Of a DNA stretch of 64,000 nt, positions 57,577 to 64,000 are shown piece by piece; position 1 is the first letter of the stretch; each line of letters begins with the position of its first letter. The stretch comes from Elusimicrobiota bacterium (GTDB taxonomy: Bacteria > Elusimicrobiota > Elusimicrobia > UBA1565): the NCBI GenBank assembly GCA_041660925.1, contig JBAZVI010000009.1, forward strand, positions 124,001 through 188,000, in the 5' to 3' direction. Position numbers and translations under genes: made by a program. The notes beneath the pieces are model-generated. The model made no database searches. It saw nothing but the letters and a program-made list of their open reading frames with translations, and was not told the DNA's origin.

Positions 57577-58569
57577 ATGACCTGGAAGAACACAAAGGTC
57601 CTCGTCACCGGCGCGGGCGGCTTCATCGGGAGCCACTTGACCGAGGAGCTCGCCCGCCGGGGAGCCCGGGTCCGGGCGCTGGTCCGCTACAACTCCCGCG
57701 GCCACTGGGGCTTCCTCGAGCAACTCCCGAAGGAGCTCTCCACCCGCGTGGAGATCCGTCCCGGGGACATCACCGACCCCTCCTGCGTCTCGGAACTCGT
57801 CGCGGGGCAGGACGTCGTCTTCCATCTGGCGGCGCTCATCGCCATCCCGTACTCCTATCACGCGCCCTCAAGCTACGTCGCGACGAACGTCGGCGGCACG
57901 CTCAACGTCCTCGAAGCCTGCCGCCGCCATCGCACGGCCCGACTCGTGCACACCTCGACCTCCGAGGTCTACGGGACGGCGCGCTACGCGCCCATCGACG
58001 AGGAGCACCCGCTCCAGGGCCAGTCCCCTTACTCCGCGACGAAGATCGCGGCCGACCAGCTCGCCCTGAGCTTCTACCGCTCCTTCGGGCTCCCCGTCGC
58101 GGTCTGCCGGCCCTTCAACACCTTCGGCCCCCGGCAATCGGCCCGCGCCGTCATCCCGACCATCGCCGCCCAGCTCCTGGCGGGGGTCCCCGCCCTGAAC
58201 CTGGGCTCGCTGACCCCTGTGCGAGACTTCAACTACGTAGAGGACACCGTCTCGGGCTTCCTCGCCGTCGCCGCCTCGAAGAGCTGCGTGGGCGAGGTCG
58301 TGAACATCGGCTCCGGCCGCGGGGTCACCATCGCGCAGACGGCCGCCCTGCTCCTGCGCCTCACCGGCGCCCGAACCGCCATCCGCAGGGAGACCGCCCG
58401 CGTGCGCCCCAAACGCAGCGAGGTCTTCAAGCTGGTCTGCGCGAACGCGAAGGCCCGCCGCCTCGCCGACTGGCGGCCGCGCTGGACCCTCGAGGAAGGC
58501 CTCGTGCGCGTCGTCGATTACGTCCGCTCCCATCGGGACGAATACAAGGCCGACCTCTACAACCTCTGA
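57577..58569 (+). CDS. legB: NAD-dependent 4,6-dehydratase of the legionaminic acid pathway
   Basis: The ATG at 57577 follows CGGAGA and gives 330 residues. They open MTWKNTKVLVTGAGGFIGSH, then VVFHLAALIAIPYSYHAPSS, HTSTSEVYGTARYAPIDEEH, LQGQSPYSATKIAADQLA, RPFNTFGPRQSARAVIPT and RDFNYVEDTVSGF. Nearly every segment is diagnostic of LegB. It makes the 4-keto-6-deoxy sugar used by LegC, whose gene is 16 kb away. The frame extends to 57457 but that part overlaps the upstream gene and is not conserved. Confidence 0.93.
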   Translation: MTWKNTKVLVTGAGGFIGSHLTEELARRGARVRALVRYNSRGHWGFLEQLPKELSTRVEIRPGDITDPSCVSELVAGQDVVFHLAALIAIPYSYHAPSSYVATNVGGTLNVLEACRRHRTARLVHTSTSEVYGTARYAPIDEEHPLQGQSPYSATKIAADQLALSFYRSFGLPVAVCRPFNTFGPRQSARAVIPTIAAQLLAGVPALNLGSLTPVRDFNYVEDTVSGFLAVAASKSCVGEVVNIGSGRGVTIAQTAALLLRLTGARTAIRRETARVRPKRSEVFKLVCANAKARRLADWRPRWTLEEGLVRVVDYVRSHRDEYKADLYNL

Positions 58570-58570
58570 T

Positions 58571-59284
58571 ATGCAGGCCGTGATCCTGGCGGGAGGGAAA
58601 GGCACGCGGCTGCGACCGTTCACGGCGTCCCTCCCCAAGCCGCTCGTCCCCGTCGGAGACTACCCCATCATCGAGGTCGTTCTGCGGCAGCTGCGCGCGC
58701 ACGGCTTCAAGGAAGCGGTCATCTCCACCGGGCACCTGGCCGAGCTCATCGAAGCCTACTGCGGCGACGGGAGGCGCTGGGGGATGAAGCTGCGCTACGT
58801 GCGCGAGACCGAGCCGCTCTCGACGGCCGGCGCCCTCAAGCTGGTCCGCGGTTTGAAGAGCGATTTCCTGACCATCAACGGAGACGTCCTCACCACCCTC
58901 GACTTCCGCGCGCTCTGGAAGGCGCACCTGCGCGGCAAGGCGGCGGCGACCCTGGGCGCGTGCGAACGCGTGACACGCTCCGACTTCGGCATCCTCCATC
59001 TCGATGACGAAGACCGCCTGCGTGCCTACACCGAGAAGCCGACGCAGCGATATCTCGTCAGCATGGGCGTCAACGTCTTCCGCCGCGACGTCCTGCGCTT
59101 CATCCGCCCGGACGAAGCCCTGGGCATCCCCGACCTCGTCGCCCGCCTCCTGGCGGCGGGGGAAAGCGTGCAGGGCTACCGGAGCCGCGCGGACTGGCTC
59201 GATATCGGGCGCCCCGAGGACTACGAGGCCGCCCAGGAACTCTTCGGCGATCCGCGGCGGCGCTCCCGCTACCTGCGCTCATGA
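58571..59284 (+). CDS. Sugar-1-phosphate nucleotidyltransferase
   Basis: The 237-residue enzyme has VILAGGKGTRLRPFTASLPKPLVPVGDYPI at the start, TAGALKLVRGL, the metal-binding INGDVLTTLDF, YTEKPTQRYLVSMGVNVF and WLDIGRPEDYEAA. It is a short NTP_transferase without the CBS part of the 39363 protein. Beside legB it may supply its nucleotide-sugar substrate; beside the Rmd-like gene it may make GDP-mannose. It lies one base after legB and overlaps the next gene as ATGA. Confidence 0.87.
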   Translation: MQAVILAGGKGTRLRPFTASLPKPLVPVGDYPIIEVVLRQLRAHGFKEAVISTGHLAELIEAYCGDGRRWGMKLRYVRETEPLSTAGALKLVRGLKSDFLTINGDVLTTLDFRALWKAHLRGKAAATLGACERVTRSDFGILHLDDEDRLRAYTEKPTQRYLVSMGVNVFRRDVLRFIRPDEALGIPDLVARLLAAGESVQGYRSRADWLDIGRPEDYEAAQELFGDPRRRSRYLRS

Positions 59285-60189
59285 CGACCCTGGTGACGGG
59301 GAGCAGGGGGTTCCTCGCCTCCCATCTCGTCGCCGAGCTGCGACGCCGGCCGCACGGACGCCTCGTGCTCCTCGACCGTCTCCCCAGCGCCGGCGCCGTC
59401 TCCTGCGACCTACTCGATGCCGAGGCCCTGCGGCGGCTCATGGCGCGCCTGAGCCCGAAGCTCGTCTTCCATCTCGCCGGCACGACCGGTTCGCCCAGCT
59501 TCGACGAACTCTGGAGCCTCCACGTCCGCGCGACCCTGAACCTCCTCGAGGCCCTGCGGCCGCTCGGCCTCGGGACCCGCGTCGTGCTCTCCGGCTCCTC
59601 CGCCGAGTACGGGACGGTCCCCGCGGGCAGGCCCGTGCGCGAGGACGACCCGACGCTCCCCCTCACGCTCTACGGCGCGACGAAGCTCGCGCAGACGCTG
59701 GCCGCCGAGCCCTTCCAGCGGGACGGTCTCTCCATCGTGACGGCGCGGATCTTCAACGCCGTCGGCCCCGGCATCCCCCCGCGTCTCGCCCTCGGCGCCT
59801 TCGCCGAACAGCTCGCGGCCATCGAGCGCGGCGCGCACGCGCCGACGATGAAGGTCGGGAGCTTGACCCCGCGCCGGGATTTCGTGGACGTGCGCGACGT
59901 CGCGCGCGCCCTTTCCGCCCTCGCCCGACCCGCCGTCGCGCCCGGCGTCTACAACGTCTGCTCCGGCCGGGCCGTGTCCGTCGGAGAGCTCCTGCGGGGG
60001 CTCATCCGCCTCGTCGGGAGGGAGGTCCGCCTCGAGGCGGACCCGGCGCTCCGCCGCCGCGTCGACCTGCCGCTTATGATCGGATCCTACCGCAAGCTCC
60101 AGGCAGCCGCCGGCTGGGAGCCCCGCATCTCTCTCGAACGGAGCCTGAAGGACACCCTGGACTGGTACCGCGCGCGCCGAAGGGGATGA
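59281..60189 (+). CDS. SDR nucleotide-sugar reductase (GDP-4-keto-6-deoxymannose reductase-like)
   Basis: The 302-residue protein has TLVTGSRGFLASHLVAEL, VFHLAGTTGSPSFDEL, LSGSSAEYGTV, YGATKLAQ, RIFNAVGPGI and LTPRRDFVDVRDVARAL. The last motif and overall layout are like Rmd (GDP-D-rhamnose-forming reductase). Together with the ColD-like enzyme at the left edge it hints at GDP-deoxysugar chemistry. ATGA overlap with the fusion gene downstream. Confidence 0.8.
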   Translation: MTTLVTGSRGFLASHLVAELRRRPHGRLVLLDRLPSAGAVSCDLLDAEALRRLMARLSPKLVFHLAGTTGSPSFDELWSLHVRATLNLLEALRPLGLGTRVVLSGSSAEYGTVPAGRPVREDDPTLPLTLYGATKLAQTLAAEPFQRDGLSIVTARIFNAVGPGIPPRLALGAFAEQLAAIERGAHAPTMKVGSLTPRRDFVDVRDVARALSALARPAVAPGVYNVCSGRAVSVGELLRGLIRLVGREVRLEADPALRRRVDLPLMIGSYRKLQAAAGWEPRISLERSLKDTLDWYRARRRG

Positions 60190-62588
60190 GCGAAGCGTTC
60201 GACCGGGCCCAGGTCGTCATCCTCAGCAGCATCGACTGGGACGCGGCTTGGCAGCGCCATCAGATCTTCGCCGCGCAGTTCGCCGAGGCCGGCCACGAGG
60301 TCTTCTTCGTTGAGAACTCCGGCTTCCGCAACCCGGGGCTCACCGACCTGCCGCGCCTGCGCGCGAAGCTGCAGCACACGGTCTTCCCGCAGGAGACGAG
60401 TCGGGTCAACAGCATCCCCCCCGGCCTCCACGTCATCCCGCCGCGCATCCTTCCTCCGACGACGAGGATCTTCCGCGACTCCAACCGCGCGCTGTTCGTC
60501 CCCCAGCTCGCGGCCCAGCTCCGCCACATGGGGATGCGGCCACATCCGCTCGTGGTCTGCTACTTCCCCACCGCCACGACCCTGGAACTCCTGGACCTGC
60601 TCGCCCCGCGCGCGGTCGTCTACGACTGCGCCTCCAACTTCCGCGCCCACCCGCAGGCGCCCGCCGACTTCCTGGACCTCGAGCGCGCGCTCCTGCGCCG
60701 CTCCGACGTCGTGGTCTGCGACTCGGACTTCCTCTTCGCCCAGAAGCGCTCCGAGCACGGCCGCGTCGTGCAGATCCACCAGGGGGTGTCCGAAGCGTTC
60801 TTCGAAGCCGCCCCTCCGTCGGGCGGCTTCAAATCGGCATGCTACTACGGGACCTGGGGGCAGGACCTCGAGCCCAAGCTCCTCGAGGCGCTGACGGCGG
60901 CGGGCCTGTCGGTCACCGTGAGCGGCTTCACCAAGGGCGACCCGCCGCCGCTGCCGCCCGGCGTGACCCGCCTGCCGCCCGCGCGCCGGGAGGACCTCGT
61001 CTCCCGGCTCCAGGCCTTCGACGTCTTCGCCCTGCCCTATCGCATCAATCCCTTCCTCCTCGGGGTTATCCCGGCGAAGATCTACGAATGCCTCGCCATG
61101 GGCCGGCCCGTCATCGCGACGCCCCTGCCCTCCCTGCTGCCGCTGAAGGGGCTCATCCACATCGCCGAGACGTCGGACGAGTGGTCCGCCGTCGCCCGCC
61201 GCCTTCCCGAGACCGAGACGCCGGAGTTGCGCCGCGCGCGCATCGCGCTGGCCCGCGAGCATACCCATGCCGCCGAGTTCCGCCGCTTCCGGGAGACGGC
61301 GCGCGCGGCCTGGGAGTCGGCGCCCGCGGTCCTCGCCGAGCCGCAGAGCCGGGAGCGCTGGTGGGAGGGAAAGCACGCCCAAGCCTTCCTCCAGGGCTTC
61401 ACCTGGATCGGCCTCCTCTACGGTCTGGCCAAGGCCTCCACCCTTCTCACGCAGATGGTCGCGGGGAGGATCCTCGGCCCCCAGCAGTTCGGCAAGGCCA
61501 ACCTCGTCGTGGCCGCGGCCGCCTTCCTGCAGATCGCGCCGATGCTGGGCTTCCCGCTGGCCTTGAGCAAGTTCCCCTCCGCCGAGCCCTCAGAGGAGCG
61601 CCGCCGCCTCCTCATCTCGACGACCCTGAGCGTCTTCGCGCTCTGGGCGTTCCTCTGCCTGGCGGCCTTCATGCTGGGCCATCAGCTGCTGGCGACGACG
61701 CTGCGCGTGCCCGACGAGACGCTCGTCTACGCCATCATCTTCGCCTTCTGCACCGCCGTCTACATCGTGGTCTCCAGCCCCCTGCTCGGCCTGCGGCGCT
61801 TCGCCCAGCGCGGGATCGCGGAGATCGTCTACGGACTCTCCGCCCCCGTGATCATGACCGCGCTGTTCCTCGGAGGCCTTCGCGACTACCGCGTCATGAT
61901 CGCTGCGCTCTGCCTGAGCCTGCTGGGGGCCGCGGCCTACGCGGGAGGGAGCCTGCGCGGCTTCCTCCGCCCCGCCTTCGACCGCGAAGCCTTCAAGACC
62001 GTGATGGGCTACGCGGCGGTCGCGACCCTCAACCTGCTCACCGCAGCCTGCGTCGTGGCGCCCGGCCGGCTCCTGCTCCACCGCTGCGCCTCGCCCCACG
62101 AGGTGGGGGTCTTCAGCGCGTATTTCACCGCGACGGCCCAGATCAGCCTGGCGCTGCTCTATTCCCTGAGCGCCGTCATCGTCCCGCTCGCCAGCAGCCG
62201 GGACGGGCAGTCGGAAGCCTGGGGGACCCTGCGGCGGCTGGGCCTGCCGCTGCTGCTCGGGACCTCCGTCCTGTTCATCCTCACGGCGCTCGCCGCGCTC
62301 TTCGTCTTCGGGCGGAACTACCCGCTGCGCTGGGAGTGGGTCGCGCTGTTCGCCTTCACCGCCGCGCTGATCCTGCTCCACGGCATCATCGGAGCGGTCT
62401 TCTCGGCACGGGATTTCGCCGGCCTGCGGGTCTCGGTGACGGGGAACCTCATCGGAGGGCTCGGCAACGTCGGATTGGGCTGGATCCTGGTCCCGGCCTT
62501 CGGGATCCCCGGGGCGGCCGCCGCGCTGGCCGGTTCCTACATGCTCGGGCTGGCGTACTACGTCGTGCTCGCCCCGCGCGAGGACTGA
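60186..62588 (+). CDS. Glycosyltransferase-Wzx flippase fusion
   Basis: The ATG at 60186 opens one 800-residue frame with two clear parts. Residues 1 to about 390 are a GT-B, TuaH-like glycosyltransferase (VVILSSIDWDAAWQRHQIFA, AVVYDCASNFRAHP, FDVFALPYRINPF, PAKIYECLAMGRPVIATPLP). From about 405, after a short linker, a 12-14 span membrane domain has Wzx/MATE features (GLAKASTLLTQMVAGRILGPQQFGKANLV, GMLGFPLALSKF-like segment, GRLLLHRCASPHEVGVFSAYF). A cytosolic transferase tethered to the lipid-linked unit flippase would couple synthesis and export. The last 31 nt overlap pseF on the other strand. Confidence 0.87.
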   Translation: MSEAFDRAQVVILSSIDWDAAWQRHQIFAAQFAEAGHEVFFVENSGFRNPGLTDLPRLRAKLQHTVFPQETSRVNSIPPGLHVIPPRILPPTTRIFRDSNRALFVPQLAAQLRHMGMRPHPLVVCYFPTATTLELLDLLAPRAVVYDCASNFRAHPQAPADFLDLERALLRRSDVVVCDSDFLFAQKRSEHGRVVQIHQGVSEAFFEAAPPSGGFKSACYYGTWGQDLEPKLLEALTAAGLSVTVSGFTKGDPPPLPPGVTRLPPARREDLVSRLQAFDVFALPYRINPFLLGVIPAKIYECLAMGRPVIATPLPSLLPLKGLIHIAETSDEWSAVARRLPETETPELRRARIALAREHTHAAEFRRFRETARAAWESAPAVLAEPQSRERWWEGKHAQAFLQGFTWIGLLYGLAKASTLLTQMVAGRILGPQQFGKANLVVAAAAFLQIAPMLGFPLALSKFPSAEPSEERRRLLISTTLSVFALWAFLCLAAFMLGHQLLATTLRVPDETLVYAIIFAFCTAVYIVVSSPLLGLRRFAQRGIAEIVYGLSAPVIMTALFLGGLRDYRVMIAALCLSLLGAAAYAGGSLRGFLRPAFDREAFKTVMGYAAVATLNLLTAACVVAPGRLLLHRCASPHEVGVFSAYFTATAQISLALLYSLSAVIVPLASSRDGQSEAWGTLRRLGLPLLLGTSVLFILTALAALFVFGRNYPLRWEWVALFAFTAALILLHGIIGAVFSARDFAGLRVSVTGNLIGGLGNVGLGWILVPAFGIPGAAAALAGSYMLGLAYYVVLAPRED

Positions 62589-63265
62589 AGCAGGCGGTAC
62601 TTCAGCTCCGCAACCTTCCAATCCTCTTCCGTGTCGATGTCCTGGGCCTCGGACTCGGGGAGCTCCAGCGGCAGCGTGTGCTCGGCGAAGAGTCTCCCGC
62701 TGCGCAGGAAGTTGGCGACGCGGAGCCAGTAGAATTGTCCCGCGTCATGATACGCCGGCTCGAGATCCTGGGAACGGGCCGTGAGATTCTCCGGCATGAT
62801 CATGGCGAGCCTCCCATGCTCGATTCGCAGCGCCCGCTGGATCGGGTAGCCGAAACGGACGACCGGGACCACGGAGTCCGCCGTACTCCCGGAGAGGAGT
62901 CGGTATCCGGAGAGGAGGCGCTCTGGAATGATGAACGGAGCCGCCGGATAGATACAGCAGGCGAAATCGAAGCTCTGGCCCGCATCCGCGTAGCACTCGA
63001 GGACTTCGCGGACCGCATCTGCGGTCGATGCGTGGTCGTCCGAAGCCCTCCCAGAACGCATGAATGGGACCTCCGCCCCGAGACGTCGCGCCGTCTCCGC
63101 GATCTGCTCGTCGTCGGTCGAGACCATGACTTCGTCGAAGCAGCCGGCTTTCATCGCCGCCTCGACCGTATACGCGAGGATGGGACGTCCCAGGAACTCC
63201 CGGATATTCTTGCGGGGGATCCGCTTGCTGCCGCCGCGCGCGGTGATAATCGCCACTGAGCTCAT
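62558..63265 (-). CDS. pseF: Pseudaminic acid cytidylyltransferase
   Basis: The 235-residue protein starts MSSVAIITARGGSKRIPRKN and has MVSTDDEQIAETARRLGAEVPF, CCIYPAAPFI, FGYPIQRAL, MPENLTARSQDLEP and YHDAGQFYWL. The RSQDLE...YHDAGQFYW segment is characteristic of PseF. It activates pseudaminic acid with CTP, completing the pse pathway whose other genes are 30 kb upstream on the other strand. Its C-terminal codons overlap those of the flippase fusion in convergent orientation. Confidence 0.93.
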   Translation of the reverse strand: MSSVAIITARGGSKRIPRKNIREFLGRPILAYTVEAAMKAGCFDEVMVSTDDEQIAETARRLGAEVPFMRSGRASDDHASTADAVREVLECYADAGQSFDFACCIYPAAPFIIPERLLSGYRLLSGSTADSVVPVVRFGYPIQRALRIEHGRLAMIMPENLTARSQDLEPAYHDAGQFYWLRVANFLRSGRLFAEHTLPLELPESEAQDIDTEEDWKVAELKYRLLQSSRGASTT

Positions 63266-63272
63266 TGCCGTT

Positions 63273-63291
63273 GCCTCGAGGCGTTATGATA
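63273..63291. promoter_or_regulatory. Divergent pseF/GT4 promoter region with a 10-bp palindrome
   Basis: The palindrome GCCTCGAGGC (63273-63282) adjoins overlapping -10-like elements, TATGAT on plus (63285-63290) and TATCAT on minus (63291-63286). No convincing -35 boxes are seen, so this is a weak call. Confidence 0.35.
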
Positions 63292-63318
63292 CCATGCGCG
63301 GGTGGAGTTGTCCGAGCG

Positions 63319-64000
63319 ATGAAGCCCCTCCTCGTCTTCTACTCCGACTGCCCGGTCTTCGGAGGCGCCGACATGCTCGTCGCGCACCTGCTCGCCGACC
63401 CCGGGATCCGCTCCCGCTTCGAGACGGCCATCCTCCATCGCAGCCATCCCGCCTTCGACGAGGGCGCCGCGCGCTTCCTTCCTCCGGGGACACGCCGCAT
63501 CGGAGTCTCCCTGCCGGACCGCGTGCAGAGCGTCCAGGCCCTCGAAGCGCGCTGGGGCCGCGGCGCGCGCCTGAGCGCCGCGAAAATACTCTGGCGCCTC
63601 TTCGACGCGCTCCTCTTCCCGTACGCCGTCCTCCGGCTGTGGGCCGTCCTGCGCGCCCTGCGCCCCGCCGTCGTGCACGTCAACGACGGCGGTTATCCGG
63701 GCGCCCTCGGCTGCCGCGCCGCCGTCCTCGCGGCGCGCCTCGCCGGCGCGCGCGTCCTGCTGGCCGTCCACAACCAGACGCGGCCGCTCTCCCTCCCCGC
63801 CGACCTCCTGGACCTGCTCGTCGACCCTTTCGTGGGCCGCGCCGCGGACCTCCTCGTGACCGCCTCGAAGACCGCGCAGGACTCGCTCGCGGCCCGCCTG
63901 CCCCGAGCGAAGATGCGCATCGTCCCCGACGGCGTCCCCGTCCCCCGCGTCGCCCGCGCCGCCGCGTCGGTCCGCGCCGAGCTCGGCGCGGCGCCCGGCC
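63319..64000 (+). CDS. GT4-family glycosyltransferase, C-terminus off the right edge
   Basis: From ATG 63319 the frame stays open to the window end (227 residues). The N-terminal GT-B domain has VFYSDCPVFGGADMLVAHLL (the GGA substrate loop), VVHVNDGGYPGALGCRAA, VLLAVHNQTRP, DLLVTASKTAQDSL and IVPDGVPV. These are standard GT4 features up to the interdomain linker. The donor is unknown. It diverges from pseF. Confidence 0.85.
   Translation, partial: MKPLLVFYSDCPVFGGADMLVAHLLADPGIRSRFETAILHRSHPAFDEGAARFLPPGTRRIGVSLPDRVQSVQALEARWGRGARLSAAKILWRLFDALLFPYAVLRLWAVLRALRPAVVHVNDGGYPGALGCRAAVLAARLAGARVLLAVHNQTRPLSLPADLLDLLVDPFVGRAADLLVTASKTAQDSLAARLPRAKMRIVPDGVPVPRVARAAASVRAELGAAPG

Noticed and set aside
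59004..60185. Upstream extension of the glycosyltransferase-flippase frame
   Set aside because: The extension overlaps two good genes in another frame and is Arg/Ala/Pro-rich noise; ATG 60186 starts the conserved domain with an ATGA overlap.
1..64000. tRNA, rRNA, CRISPR, insertion sequence, phage or riboswitch features
   Set aside because: Reading both strands showed no cloverleaf-like gene, repeat-spacer array, transposase or integrase, and no intergenic gap longer than about 160 nt that could hold a large RNA element.

Overview
This window is a high-GC bacterial chromosome segment (mid-60s percent GC by eye). It is dominated by one very large cell-surface glycan locus running almost entirely on the plus strand from about 10.2 kb to the right edge. 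Lipoprotein and signal-peptide genes, nonulosonic acid (sialic-acid-like) sugars, O-antigen or flagellar style glycosyltransferases and a Wzx-type flippase point to a Gram-negative, probably free-living, little-cultivated lineage. Elusimicrobiota is one possibility, but nothing seen here fixes the phylum. No rRNA, tRNA, CRISPR array, insertion sequence or phage gene was seen.

Left edge, 1-5.5 kb. A ColD/RfbH-type sugar 3-dehydratase (partial) lies next to a low-GC ERCC4-HhH nuclease, then a TPR plus Ser/Thr kinase gene with a tiny Cys-rich lipoprotein upstream, all on the minus strand. A divergent tlyA-type rRNA methyltransferase follows. The kinase gene is a base-composition mosaic, and a near-consensus promoter with a dyad between its -35 and -10 drives the lipoprotein-kinase pair.

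5.5-10.1 kb, minus strand. An SxtI/SxtJ/SxtK-like carbamoylation set, including a 52-residue SxtK-like gene, sits with a flippase-like UPF0104 membrane protein and a membrane-anchored SGNH hydrolase.

10.2-25.1 kb. Aminotransferases, asparagine synthetase, a sugar formyltransferase, WbqC, a dehydratase, a GT2, a large membrane protein and four radical SAM enzymes. This looks like an amino-sugar or glycan-tailoring block.

25.2-43.0 kb. The pseudaminic acid genes pseB, pseC, pseG, pseI and pseH, interrupted by ATP-grasp, methyltransferase, amidohydrolase and PIG-L genes. Then a HisF/HisH/amidotransferase acetamidino-forming set. Then legionaminic acid genes: a fused legF-legI, legG, a NeuD-like acetyltransferase, a ptmE-like CBS nucleotidyltransferase and legC. 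legB lies at 57.6 kb and pseF at 62.6-63.3 kb on the minus strand, so both pathways are essentially complete but dispersed.

43.1-55.4 kb. A third nonulosonate module with its own promoter: a GT2 fused to a degenerate cytidylyltransferase domain, a third NeuB-family synthase, a third CMP-sugar synthetase and a 2-hydroxyacid dehydrogenase. Three large putative glycosyltransferases, an ABC exporter, an RmlD-like reductase, a GT2 and a methyltransferase accompany it.

55.4-64.0 kb. A divergent SPASM gene, a NanM-like O-methyltransferase, legB, a sugar nucleotidyltransferase, an Rmd-like reductase, an 800-residue glycosyltransferase-Wzx fusion, pseF, and a GT4 running off the edge.

The most interesting signals are: (1) two promoters, before pseB and before the third nonulosonate module, sharing the architecture TTGAMC-N17-TAYAAT followed at once by the palindrome TGTTCA-N5-TGAACA and a short upstream reading frame overlapping the real start; one carries a G9 tract in its spacer; (2) three nonulosonate synthases in one locus, one fused to its CMP-transferase; (3) the glycosyltransferase-flippase fusion.
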